Source: Calliopum simillimum
Lineage: Eukaryota > Arthropoda > Insecta > Diptera > Lauxaniidae
NCBI GenBank assembly: GCA_951812925.1
Contig: OX638371.1
Coordinates: 47,032,101 to 47,096,100, forward strand
Direction: 5' to 3'
Length of the DNA: 64,000 nucleotides
Shown: in pieces, positions 44,060 to 55,075 of the stretch
How the letters are laid out: each line of letters opens with the position of its first letter
Numbering within the stretch: the first letter of the stretch is position 1
The notes under the pieces: generated by a model
Database searches by the model: none
What the model saw: only the letters and a program-made list of their open reading frames with translations
What the model was told of the DNA's origin: nothing
Translations under genes and position numbers: made by a program

Positions 44060-44591
44060 AATAACCCCAGTCTTTTATAACAGCAGCACATTTTTCTGTC
44101 ATGGACGCGATGAGATACTTTTGATTGACTTTAGATCTGGCGACTCCGCGGGCAATTGAAGAACATCAATATTTTGCCCTTTTAACCAATCTTTTACAGC
44201 TTTTGACGTGTTTTTAGAATCGTTATCATACTGGAGCCTACATTTTAGTGTCATTTCCCAAGTTGCATATGGCATCATAGTATCTTGTAGTATGTCTTAA
44301 CAATCGTTGGACTTCATTATGCATTCAACACGTTGAATTGGATCGATTCTTTGAGCAGAGAAGCATCAGCAGACCATGATATTGCCACCTCCATGCTTGA
44401 TAGTTCCTCTTATATATTTCGGGGCTTAGCCTTTCTCTCTTTGGTCTTCTAACAAGACTTTTACCATTCGATCCGCATAAATTAAACTTGGACTCGTCAG
44501 AAAAAATGATTAAAGTATTGTGAGAAGACCAAAGGGAGAAAGGCTTAGCCCCGAAATATATAATAGGAACTATCAAGCATGGAGGTGGCAA
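44060..44591 (-). pseudogene. Tc1 transposase C-terminal half, left copy
   Basis: 44325-44591 reads SSHNTLIIFSDESKFNLCGS, then GKSLVRRPKRERLSPE and WQYHG, the first catalytic DES and the RRPxxERL steps. The minus strand continues with broken pieces to about 44060. The first part of this ORF crosses the palindrome centre and therefore begins in mirrored sequence. Confidence 0.75.
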
Positions 44592-45065
44592 TATCGTGGT
44601 CTGCTGATGCTTCTCTGCGCAAGGAATCGTTCCAATTCAACGTGTTGAAGGCATAATGAAGTCCAACGAATGTAAAGACATACTACAAAATACAATGATG
44701 CTATATGCAACTTGAGGAATGACACTTAAATGGAGGCTCCAGTATGATAACGATTCTTAAAACACGTCGAAAGTGGTAAAAGATTGGTTAAAAGGGCAAA
44801 ATATTGATGTTCTTCAATTGCCCGCGGAGTCGACAGATTTAAAGTCAATCAAAAGCCTTTGAAAGATCGTTAAGCGACGAATATGCATTGCATATTATGC
44901 AATCAAAAATTTAAAAATCGGGAATCAGTTATTTAATGAAGCTTAAAAATGGTGGGGGGATATTCCACACTCATTTGTTAATAATTTGATCGCGTCCATG
45001 ACAGAAAGATGTGCTGCTGTTATGAAAGACTTGGGTTATTCCATTAAATATGGATTTTTTGGTTA
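44505..45065 (+). pseudogene. Tc1 transposase C-terminal half, right copy
   Basis: Plus-strand pieces: RPKGERLSPEIY-like, then IKHGGGNIVVC, QGIVPIQRVEGIMKSNECKD, DWLKGQNIDVLQLPAESTDL (third motif region), NNLIASMTERCAAVMKDLGY and a stop near 45067. Frameshifts and stops break it. It mirrors the left copy. Confidence 0.75.
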
Positions 45066-46525
45066 TTAATTTTTAATTTAGAATAATAGTTGCAAATGTT
45101 TTGCACAGCTAATAACGATACATTTTTATTTTAAAGTTAAGTCTTAGCTTTGCATAGGTAATGTTTGCACTTTTTATATTTGTTTTATAAACAACAATAT
45201 AAATGACATGAAACCCCATACTAAGTTTTTTATTAGCATCTCTTTTAGTGGCCGAAAATTTGTGATTTAGTTCCAAGTGTTTTGAGTTGCAAATGTTATG
45301 CACAGCACTGTAATAACCAAAAATTATATCTGCACAATAAAAAAATACTCTTATATCTCTCTCTTATAACTTTTATATCTTGTGTAAATTCCAACCGATT
45401 TCTTTTTCAAAGACCACGTTTGAAAGCTTTTAACTTTTTCTTAAGTGCCTTTTTAAAATTTTTGGAAAATTTGTAAGCAAAACATCAAAAGGTCGCTTCA
45501 AAATAAAAATTTCTAAAAATATGATTTTTTTTTTTCACAAAAATCGGCCTCTAGTGCACAAACTGTTAGCTGTGGAAAGATGACTTTAAGGAGCAAAATA
45601 TATTTTCTACAGTTTTTGGGATATAATAGTACACATTTTTTACGGCATCTAGGGTATACAGTCGCTCATACTCAAAAAAAGCCGTATTTGACAAAAATTT
45701 AAAAAAAATCCAAACTCTCAGGTTGAAATTCGCAAGGAAGCTACAAACCGATTTTGACATTCTTGGTCCTTAAAGTTGCGCTGTTTATCGTCTTTTAACT
45801 TAAGGTAATAAACATAAAAAAATCTTAAGTTGTGGATGCTAAATACACTGTGAAACAAAAATACCCAAAATCAGAACTTTAAAAAAAATACCAAGTATGT
45901 AAAAACTGTCATGTCTCACGGAAATTTCGAACGATTCCTACTTTAAAGACCACGTTTGAAAGGTCTTGACTTCTCCATTAGTTTCTTATCATAATTTTGG
46001 GTATGTTTCAAAACAAAAACATAAAAAAGTCGCTTTTACATGATATACAATTATTTTTAACAAATTTCGGCCTCTGCGGGAAACCGTTTACTTTTGGAAT
46101 AAAGATTTCAAAGCAAAACTATAGGAAAACAGATTTCCTACATTTATTGAGGTCTTAAGTTTTTGTGTGTCTCTTGTATCTTGAGTTATAGAAAAAAAAA
46201 ACCGATTTTTAAATCAAAAAATTCTTCCGGGACTTCCATAGCGCAAACTTCACTGTAGAGCAATGAGAAAAAACAAGAAATGTAGAAAATCAATCCCTTG
46301 CAAAGATTTAGGATGAATTACTACCAATAGTTTCGTGGCTTTTGAGATAAAATAAAAAAAACTGCGAAAAACAATGATTTTTGTCGTTTAGACCTTCATT
46401 CAAGCCCCGGGCGGGCCATCTTTTCAGGGGTTTTGACCAAAACTAAGAATGCAGTTTTTGTTTTAAGATCTTAATCTATGATAATTTTTGATGCACTCAT
46501 TTTTTTTGAATTGTGCTGCACCCTG

Positions 46526-46912
46526 ATATATAGGGGTTATCGTGAATAAATATTCCCGGGGAGTTTTCTCAGACTGCCGTGCATTCTCCATTGCAGTTTA
46601 ACAAAATTCCCTGGGAATCTTGATTCACGATAACCCCCATAATCATATCCTTTAAATGAAGACATTTTCTGTGAAAATACAAAGAAAAAAATTCTATAAT
46701 ATCTAGTAAACTTCATATTTTTTCTTACATCCATACAAAAAAAAACTTCCTGGGGGTCAATGTCGAATATATTCGACATCCAGTTCAGATAATAAATGGG
46801 GGTTATCGTGAATCAAGATTCCCGGGGAAATTTCGTAGACTGCCGTGCATTCTCTAGTGCAGTTTAAGAAAATTCCCCGGGAATCTTGATTCACGATAAC
46901 CCCCAATATTAT
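46526..46912. repeat. Two hairpin units with GGTTATCGTGAATCAAGATT motif
   Basis: 46526-46643 and 46798-46912 are two ~115-bp units in direct orientation. Each is itself an inverted repeat (GGGGGTTATCGTGAATCAAG ... complement). Their cores share GACTGCCGTGCATTCTC. Together they may be the ends of one ~390-bp element flanked by TA-like sequence. Confidence 0.85.
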
Positions 46913-46989
46913 TTTTCCCGTCTTAAGTGATATTATATTAGCCTCCAAGCCAATTTTCAGATTTTTTGCTCCACCTAGAATATTTTTGA

Positions 46990-47430
46990 CACGGAGAGGG
47001 TTAAGACGGTTCTTTTGCGATATATGTGAGGACTGCAGTGTGACACTTTGCTGGGTTCCCGGTCATAGTAATTGCTGATAAACTAGCTAGGGAAGGTTCA
47101 AACCAGAATATTCTTTTGGCTGACCTTTCAATAAGAAAACACATTAGCGTAAGCAAAGGAACAATCGAAAGTAAATATATTTAGCTTGCTAATTCCAGAC
47201 GGTCAAATCTACAAACTTGAAAGCATATTAGATCAATTTATTTTGCCATCCTTAAGTACGAATCGAACTAAATTTTTTATGGCAATGGAGAAAAACCATG
47301 TACGTAACTTGATTGGTGATATTACTAGAAACTGTGGCATAGAAAATCATACATTTATAGAAGTCATTTCTTTGATCATTTCAATTTCGAACCGCTTGGC
47401 TCACTATCTGAATTGTGTCTTAAATCCATA
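46990..47430 (+). pseudogene. LINE RNase H, last piece and downstream tail
   Basis: Plus-strand pieces CSVTLCWVPGHSN, then ADKLAREGSNQNILLADLSI and KHISVSKGT give the final His/Asp motifs of a LINE RNase H. 47186-47476 (TKFFMAMEKNHVRNLIGDIT, NRLAHYLNCVLNPYG) resembles the tail downstream of RNase H. Same strand as the 36180 piece, and probably the same insertion. Confidence 0.7.
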
Positions 47431-47454
47431 TGGTAGTATATGTATGTATATTAG

Positions 47455-48955
47455 GGTGGGCCGATTTGAAAACTGACCTCGGCTGCCCCCCTATGTGAAA
47501 GCTTATTCAATTCTATGAATATTTGCGCAAAGAACCTTACCTCTGCGTTCAACTTTAGTTCGGCGCATTTTCGATCGAAAATTTTACCTCGCATTTAATA
47601 TTTTTTTTAATTTCATACTAAATTTTGAAAATACTGTCATAATATGATTTGGCTGGTATTCTGTCAGTAATCAATTAAATTGGGTTCTGTTTATATAAAA
47701 AGTTTCCTTGATGATGTAAAATTGAGGGGCATAGAAGCAAAGGCGACAATCTCCATTTTTTTCTGAGCGTATCTCTTAGTGTTTGATCACAAGCTACTAT
47801 CAAATGAAACTAGGTTTCACTATCAAACATGTCCATGATCAAAGAAGAGAGTGTCGCCTTCGATTCTGTACCTTTTTGATCGTACCGATTATTATGACCC
47901 ACTTTCAAAATATACGATTCATATTTTTAGATGATTTTTTTCAAACAAAACACCAACCTAGGATGAAAGCTCATTCAATTCTATGAATATTTGCCCAAGG
48001 AACAATACCTCTACGTTTAATTTCAGTTCGGCACAATTTCGATTGAAAATCTTATCTTGCGTTTAATATTTATTTTTATACTAAATTTTTAAAATTCTTA
48101 TAGAGACAAAAGTAATGTCATAATATTAATTGGCTGGTATTCTGTCAGTAATCCCTAATATTGGGTTCTGTTTTTGCGGAAAGTTTACTTGATAGTGTTG
48201 AATTGATGATATTTGTTCCAAAAAATTATATCGGCCAAATGACCGATTTGTAATAACCGATTCATATTTTTACATGGATTTTTGGTATATTGTTTTGTAA
48301 AATTAAAAAAAAAGCGGCTAATTTATTTCCTAAAGCTAGATATCGCCTGTGAAAAGAATTAATGTTAGATTTGGCATCCTAGCATCCTAAAACACTTGGG
48401 TTGGTGTTTTGATTGAAAAAATCCGTGTAAAAATATGAATCGTTTATTGTGAAATCGGTTATTTGACCGATATATTTTTTTAAAATAAATATCAATTCCA
48501 CGCTAACAAGTAAACTTTCCGTAAAAACAGAACTCAATTTTATTGATTACTGACAGAATACCAGCCAAAACATATTATGACATTACTTTTGTCTCTACAA
48601 GAATTTTGAAAATTTAGCATAAAAATAAATATTATGCGCATGGTAAGATTTTCAATCGAAATTGTGCAGAACTAAAGTTGAACGTAGAGGTATGGTTCCT
48701 TGGGCAAATATTCATAGGATTGAATGAACTTTCATCCTAGGTGTTTTAAAAAATTCATCTAAAAATATGAATCGTTTATTTTGAAAGTGGGTCATAATAA
48801 TCGGCAATTTGTCCCATATCACTTTTTCAAATATACATCATCAACTTCACATCATCAAGGAAACTTTTTATGTAAACAGAACCCAATTTAATTGATTACT
48901 GACAGAATACCAGCCAAATCATATTATGAAATTACTTTTGTCTCTATAAAAGCCG
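47455..48955. mobile_element. Foldback element 8 with tandemly repeated arms
   Basis: The phrase AATATTTGCSCAAGGAAC...CAGCCAA...GGGTTCTGTTT occurs twice on the left (47510-47710, 47985-48180) and twice inverted on the right (48500-48740, 48880-48955), centred near 48340. The left end GTATATTAGGGTGGGCC resembles the end of foldback 2. It shares sequence with the 258-bp MITE at 20483. Confidence 0.8.
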
Positions 48956-49045
48956 CTTCAGACTATCTGAGTTGTCAAATATGGCAACTCTGATAGTGTG
49001 AATATCAATTTATTACACAAATGATTTATCAGAAGAAAACTCATA

Positions 49046-51014
49046 TGGGCGATTCTTAGATAACTGTGCTTTTTCGAGTTGTAAAATTGGCAGATAATTT
49101 TTTTGGATTTTTGCAAGTTTCTTCATGCTATCTTGTGTAAACACACTCTTAAAACTCAACTTTTGAGTCGATCAACTACAAGTGTGAATTTACGGCTTTG
49201 AGGTCGAAATTAAGAAATTTTGCTGCCACGTTTGTGACCAAATTGCCACGTTTGTGACATTTTAGCCACAGTATGTAAAAATGATGGTTTTGAAGCGTTT
49301 TGATGAGAGATATATTGCATTTAATGACAAATTTACACTTCAAGACTAATATTCCAACAGTGTCATGTCTCCGGTGGTCCATTTTTTTTATCCCCTACCG
49401 CCCTAAAGATCAACTATGGTTTTCTGTCCTCTGTTTTTATAGCCGTTTATGGTGGATTAGGATCTCCTAATTACGAATCTGATGTTGATTTTTTTCTATT
49501 ACATCAATATCCTTAGTTATCCTTGCTTAAAAGTGAAAAAATCACAGTTTTGACATCTACTTAACAAAAACAGCAACAAGTAAAATTAATTCTTGTCAAT
49601 GGATTCAGACAGCCGAATTTATTATCAACAAGACACATTTAACCGTTTTTCAATTGGAATCCCAGTATACGAGTTATAAGCCTTTAAAGAAAGGATACCT
49701 CTCAATAACACACAAAGGATTTTGTGGACCGAAAAATTAACAAAAATGGTAAGTTTTATTATTTTTATCAAAAATATATTTTGTCACGAAAATTTTCAGC
49801 CCTTTCAACTAAAAACGGATGAAAAAATAAGGTTCTATTGTAGATTCAGTGAATGAGCAGATGAAATTTTGATTCTGTTAATTTGCAAAGCAGTAGTTTA
49901 GTAAGCTTATTCACCAAATCAGAATAGAGCTGTCATTCTCGAAATTTTTGTAATGAAATATGTTATTGATAAAAATAATAGAACTTGATTTTTTGTAATT
50001 TTTCGGTCTCAAAAAATTCTTTGTATGTTATCGAAAGATATCCTTACTTCAAACGCTTATAACTCGGAAAGAATTATCCAATTTTAAAACAGTTAAGGTA
50101 TGACTTGATAATAAATTTGACTACCCATATCCGTTTACAAAAATTAATTTTACTAGTTGTTGTTTTTGTTATATAGCTTTAAGTAGATTTCAAAACAGTG
50201 ACTTTTTCACTTTTGAGCAAGGATAACTGGTGTAGAAAAATTTTTGTATTAAAAACATAATTAATGGCCTTCAACCAAACATCTGTATACTCAAACTTTA
50301 TATCAAAATTGGTTCTTTTGCAGATTGACAAAAATGCCACGTTTGTGACATTTTTGATGCGCCACGTTTGTGACATTTTTGTAGTTTATCGCTCATTGTA
50401 AAGCACGCTTTTGAGTTCCAGATTTTACCGAAAGAATTTAAGGTCATTTATGCAAATCATACAAAGAAATTGTTTCATGCATAAAATAATATGTACTACC
50501 TAGGAGTGCCGAGTGCCACGTTTGTGACCAAAATTTAAAATTTGTGATCAGAATTAATGCATGTGTATTGCAGTCTATTGACTGATACAGTAGTACCATG
50601 CAGTAGTAACATAATGCTTTCAAGAATTTTTTTTTTTCCAAAACTAGGGGACAGATTTCAATTCGAAATTGTGACCTCAAAAAATTATTCAAAACTGCGG
50701 ATGAGCTCAGAATATTGAAGCCTTAAGTATTTACTTAATATGTGTATTAACTTGTTTTCTGTTCTATTTCCGTTTTTTGGTCGTTTTTTATGGGTATGTT
50801 TTTCAAAAGCAGAGGCAGGACATGCCACGTTTGTGACATTTGGGGTATATTTGCAAACTTTCACAGTAGACCAATAATTAGATGGTGGTAAAATCCGCTC
50901 TATTAGAAAAACATAGTTTCTAACTTATAGCGTCATTTTTTGTGAAAAAGAAGCCTACTGTATAGGTGAAATCGGCAGAGGACACAAAAAGTACAGCTAT
51001 TTGAGAATCACCCA
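49046..51014. mobile_element. TIR element with iterated TGCCACGTTTGTGAC motif
   Basis: Ends TGGGCGATTCTTAGATAACT and partner TGGGTGATTCTCAAATAGCT between TA dinucleotides (49044-49045, 51015-51016). TGCCACGTTTGTGAC or GCCACGTTTGTGACA occurs near 49225, 49243, 50335, 50362, 50512 and 50822, all in one orientation. A foldback at 49513 is nested inside. No clear transposase. Confidence 0.75.
49513..50231. mobile_element. Foldback element 9
   Basis: AGTTATCCTTGCTTAAAAGT (49515) is mirrored near 50205-50230. Further pairs: ACAAAAACAGCAACAAGTAA with its complement near 50150, and ATACGAGTTATAAGCC near 49670 with its complement near 50055. Arms about 300 bp. Confidence 0.85.
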
Positions 51015-51663
51015 TATGAGTTATTTTGGCATTAGATTTGAATCTATTTGAAAAGAGAATTAAATAAATGAGCGGACTTTAGGTCAGTTTTTTGATTATT
51101 TATTATTTTCCGATATTTCGAACTCCGTCGGAGTTCATTTTCAAGGACTAAAATTGATAAAAAATACACATTTCATAAAACAATTTGCATTGACAACAAA
51201 ATAAATAAGAATTACTTACAAAATTTAAAAATTAAAAAACTAAAAAGTAAACCTTGACATCCAAAAAACACAACGAACAGAACCACAAGCACACACTGAA
51301 CAACGAAAAAACTTAGAAATAATATTGCACTTTAAGGTACTAGTCCAAAAATAAATGGCAAAAAGTAATACAATTTTTAAAATTTTTTATTTCCTTTATT
51401 TTATTGAGTTATTGTATACAAATTTTTGTACATATAAATAAAGAATTAAAGATTTTGAAAATTTTTTTTTTTTAATTTTTATTATAAAGTCCATTTTATA
51501 GAGGGCGCCAAAGTTTTCTTTTTAAAAATTTTATCGTCCCATGGCGTAGAGATGTTCTTGAAAACGGCTTGTGTGAAAAAAAAAAATACAAATGGGATCT
51601 TAAAAAAGAAGGTCAATGACACCGTAATCCACCAGAATATTATAAAAAATCGATAAAAAAAAA

Positions 51664-52211
51664 AAAATTGTGGCAAGGTTACCGGACATAATCCCAACGG
51701 ACATAATCCCCATTTCGTAAATGGACATAATCCCCATTTCGTAAATGGGGATTATGTCCGAAAATTTTTCGGTCATAATCCCCATTTTGGCCATGGGGGT
51801 TATGTCCGCAAATTTTTCGGACATAATCCCAATGGGGGTTATGTCCGAAAAATTTAATTAAGATTGAACAAAATTTTTGCAATAATCCATTTAAAAACTT
51901 TATATGGTGTTGGATATTATAGACTGATCCGCGGCCGAAGGCCGCCGCGAAGCCGGTGTTGGATTTTTGGGAGTTTTAAATTCTGAGTTGCGGCCGCAGG
52001 CCGCCCACTTACCCCTACCCTTATGTAAAATTACTGTGGAACTTTTGGGAGTTGTAAATCCTGAGCTGCTTCTGTTGTCAATAACAAAATATCGTTATGG
52101 GGACTATGTCCCATTGAAAAAATGGGGATTATGTCCGAATAACTTGCGGACATTATCCCCATATCGTGAATGGGGATTATGTCCGTGGGGATTATGTCAC
52201 GGCACCTTGTG
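51664..52211. repeat. Iterated CGGACATAATCCCC array with TIR-like ends
   Basis: CGGACATAATCCC or its complement occurs about a dozen times in both orientations between 51675 and 52198. The ends GGCAAGGTTACCGGACATAA and partner ACAAGGTGCCGTGACATAAT suggest a distinct element inside foldback 10. The start resembles the GGAAGGTAACCGG end at 31594. Confidence 0.8.
51919..52025. repeat. GC-rich hairpin block, copy B
   Basis: Near-identical to 15935-16040, including TATTATAGACTGATCCGCGG before it and CTTATGTAAAATTACTGT after it. Differences are a few substitutions. Confidence 0.85.
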
Positions 52212-52686
52212 GCAATATGAAAAAAAAATTTTTTTTTTGATGTTTTTTTTCGACTTTATTATCAAATTACAATTTTTTTTTTACAATTTTTTTTAATTTT
52301 CTGGTGGATTACGATGTGGGATACATAAACAAAGCTACATGCAAAAAATTAGAACAGTCGGACTTATAGTTTCGGAGAATAAGTCTACGCCGACTTGAAA
52401 AATGTAGTTTCGAGAAAAACGCGAAAAACAATTTTTTTTTATTTATTTTTTATATATAGTCAAAAATGTGCGCGCGCAAAGAGAGCTGTAACTTTGTCAT
52501 TTTTTCAAATATCTTTAAAAAATTTAAGGAGGTTATTCTTGAATGTATAAGGAATCAAAATCTGTAAAAAAAAATCGATTTTTTGAAAAATTATTTTTGG
52601 ACTAGTACCTTAAATATTGCACTTCTTGTTTCTTAGCCTTTCAGTTGTCCAATGTTTTGATTGCGATTATGTTGCTGCGCTCTTTT

Positions 52687-53220
52687 CTATTTTTTTTTTT
52701 GTTCTACTTTTGAGTCTTTTTTTGTCTTTACTAAATGTCTGTAAATATGAGCGCAGTTGTCAGTGTCTGTCTTGTAGTTGAGTCGTTTTTGTGTAGGTGT
52801 GTCAATAATGTGTAGCATCTCGAGAGTAAATCTATGCGCGTAATTCTTTTCTTGTTGCAGTATTTGTGTATCGTCAAAATTGGGAGAGTGTCCAGTTATG
52901 CTACAGTGGGCTGCAAGTGCAGTTTTTTGTTCAATTGGTTTGTCGTGTGCTTTTTGGTCAGATTTATGTCCTGCTATTCTAGTCCGTAATTTTGTCTTAG
53001 TTGTTCCAACATATACTTTATTGCATATGTTGGATCCGTCACCTGCACACGAAATTTGATAAATCAAATTCGATTTGTCATTTTTGTCAATTTTACATTT
53101 TGTTTGGCTGAATAGCTGTTGTAATGTATTGTCAGTCTTGAATGCAATTCTATATTCGTCTTTATTGTACATTAGTGTGTATTGAAATATATGGACGAGT
53201 TTTAAAACCCAATTCCACAC
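52687..53220 (-). CDS. Penelope-like GIY-YIG endonuclease domain (fragment)
   Basis: About 177 residues; the apparent start is a GTG and the first ~17 codons are foldback sequence, so true Penelope coding begins near MYNKDEYRIAFKTDNTLQQL. Then SNLIYQISCAG, NKVYVGTTKTKLRTRIAGHK, ALAAHCSITGHSPNF and a basic tail. The IYQI/VYVGTTK pair with R and H residues is the GIY-YIG nuclease fused to Penelope reverse transcriptases. Upstream coding resumes at 55080-55259 beyond the foldback at 53164-55075. Confidence 0.85.
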   Translation of the reverse strand: MWNWVLKLVHIFQYTLMYNKDEYRIAFKTDNTLQQLFSQTKCKIDKNDKSNLIYQISCAGDGSNICNKVYVGTTKTKLRTRIAGHKSDQKAHDKPIEQKTALAAHCSITGHSPNFDDTQILQQEKNYAHRFTLEMLHIIDTPTQKRLNYKTDTDNCAHIYRHLVKTKKDSKVEQKKK

Positions 53221-55075
53221 TCAAATTATGAAAGAAGAAAGATAAACAACACAGGAAATATAAATTTTTTGACTTTGAAATAAATTCCTAGCTGGCCAAA
53301 TGGCCATTGTTTATAAAAACCGAGTGATTTTGCACTGGAGCCTATCTAACGGTAAATTTTTTTCCAAAAAACACCATAAATCTCAATATGTGGTCTAAAA
53401 CAATTTATGTGTGCAAATTTTCAGAGAGATCGTATGACGTGCAGGAGCGTCAGCAAAGGAATAAGAAACGATTATCTTCAATGAAACGAATACTTTTTGT
53501 ACTGGAGCCTATCTAACGGCAGATTTTTTTCCAAAAAACACTAGAAATCTCAGTTCGTAGCCCAAAACAACTTATATATGCAATTTTCAAAATCTTTCGA
53601 GGAATTTAAAATGATGTAAATTACAAAAAAACCTACATTATACGAAATATTGCATGTACTGAAATGTTCAAAAAATCATTACTCCTATACCATTAATGGT
53701 ACCATCCAAATTTTAGATTCATTTGAAAGGTAATTTTGTCTTCTTTTCTAAAAAAATATTTCGGAAGGTCGAAAATAGGTACTGTAGCGTTTTTAGTAGT
53801 TTAGTACTAAAATAGTAGTAAATTTAGTAATTTTTACCAAATACAAAAAACTTTTACTTGTGCGCATAGAATGATTCAATCTCTTTCTAAAAATGATCCA
53901 AACATAAAAATGAGATAAGAAATGTTCCAGCTGTGGGCCATTTTCTGATCGGACCTTTTTTTTTAATTTTCAAAAAATCATAACTTCTATGCCTCCAGAC
54001 ATACCAATTTTCTCTCTTTTTTGACTGAAAGATTATTTTTTTTTTCTTTCAAAAAAAAATATTTTGTAAGGTAACGAAAGTGTACTCGGGCACGTTTTTT
54101 GTAGTTTACTACTAAAATAGTAATAAATGTAGTACTTTTTATCAACTACGAAAAATTTTATTTTCAACTCATAGCCTGATTCAATGCCTTTCCAAAACAG
54201 GTCTAAACATGAAAATCGGTTAAGAAATGGCCAAGTTATTGGTAATTATTTGAGGAGAGTTTGTTACATTTTACTTGTTTTTCGACTTTTTGCACCCCTC
54301 CACAAGCCACAAAAAAAATCGCAAAATTTTTTTTTTGCCATTCCTCAAAGTTTAAGCATGAAACGAAACCATGTACCAGATTTCAGCGAAATCGAAAGGG
54401 GTGTGGCAGATCTTGTTACGATAGGCATGAAATGGCTGTATACCATTTTTTAATCCTTCGCTGACACTCCCACACGTCGTTCCACCAATCATAAAATTTG
54501 GGTGCATAGTTTATTTTTTATGACGAATCAAGTACCACAAGTTTTTTTTTGAAAAAAATTAATCGTTAGATGGACTCTAGTACAAAAATTAAACGTTTGA
54601 TTGAAAATAAGTGCTTTTTTTCTTTGCTGACACTCCTGCACGTCATACAATCTCTCTGAAAAGTTGCATACATTAGTTGTTTTCGACTACGAACTGAGAT
54701 CTGTAGTGTTTTTTGGAAAAAAATCTGCCGTTAGATAGGCTCCAGTACAAAAAGTATTCGTTTCATTGAAGATAATCGTTTCTTATTCCTTTGCTGACGC
54801 TCCTGTACGTCATACGATCTCTCTGAAAATTTGCACACATAAGTTATTTTAGACCACGAATTGATATCTATGGTGTTTTTTGGAAAAAAATTTACCGTAA
54901 GATAGGCTCCAGTACAAAATACTTCGGTTTTTATAAACAATGGCCATTTGGCCAGCTAGGAATTTATTTTAAAGTAAAAAAATTTATATTCCCTGAATTT
55001 TTTATCTCTCTTCTTTCATAATTTGAGTGTGGAATTGGGTGTTCGTTTTTCGATACACACTATTGTACATGTCTG
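53164..55075. mobile_element. Foldback element 11, inside Penelope
   Basis: GTACATTAGTGTGTATTG (53168) is mirrored near 55070. Further pairs: CCAATTCCACACTCAAATTA (53209) with its complement near 55030, CTAGCTGGCCAAATGGCCAT with its complement near 54950, and the CTATCTAACGGCAGATTTTT stretch with its complement near 54730. The arms contain a repeated GGAGCCTATCTAACGG unit. The ~1-kb centre (53600-54600) has no gene. Confidence 0.85.

Larger units (their letters stand above)
43793..45310. mobile_element. Tc1-family inverted dimer with ~260-bp TIRs containing direct repeats
   Basis: TA-flanked ends CAGTGCTGTGCAAAACATTT and its partner. Each ~260-bp terminal repeat has a second copy of GCTGTGCAAAACATTTGCAA near its inner side (43993 and 45085), an IR/DR layout as in Sleeping Beauty-like Tc1 elements. 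Inside, both strands encode the same C-terminal transposase half, meeting near 44505, so the element is two 3' halves tail to tail. Confidence 0.87.
42650..46370. mobile_element. Large foldback element 7, Tc1 dimer in its loop
   Basis: 42750-43770 recurs inverted at 45340-46370: the AGCCACGAAACTATTGGTAG stretch (42791) with its complement near 46330, GGAAGTCCCGGAAG (42895) with its complement near 46215, and the GAGCGACTGTATACCC stretch (43470) with its complement near 45655. Arms of about 1 kb. Similarity fades just before the Tc1 dimer at 43793-45310. Confidence 0.85.
51333..52612. mobile_element. Foldback element 10 with 9-12 bp duplication
   Basis: Ends TAAGGTACTAGTCCAAAAAT and its complement. 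AATATTGCACTT flanks both sides (51321-51332 and 52613-52624); overlap with the ends makes the true duplication 9-12 bp, as in Mutator-like elements. The interior has inverted GTAATCCACCAG (51632, 52302) and the GGACATAATCCCC array with the GC-rich block. Confidence 0.82.
51060..53163 (-). mobile_element. Penelope-like element, 3' part, interrupted by a foldback
   Basis: GIY-YIG coding (52687-53163) continues downstream on the minus strand to 52625, is interrupted by the 51333-52612 foldback, and resumes at 51332-51060 with the GAAAATGAACTCCGACGGAG and CGAAATATCGG hairpin phrase typical of Penelope-like tails. Confidence 0.8.

Noticed and set aside
53600..54600. ORFs at 54184-54464 as a gene
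   Set aside because: Two overlapping frames in an AT-rich foldback centre, no recognisable domain or codon bias.
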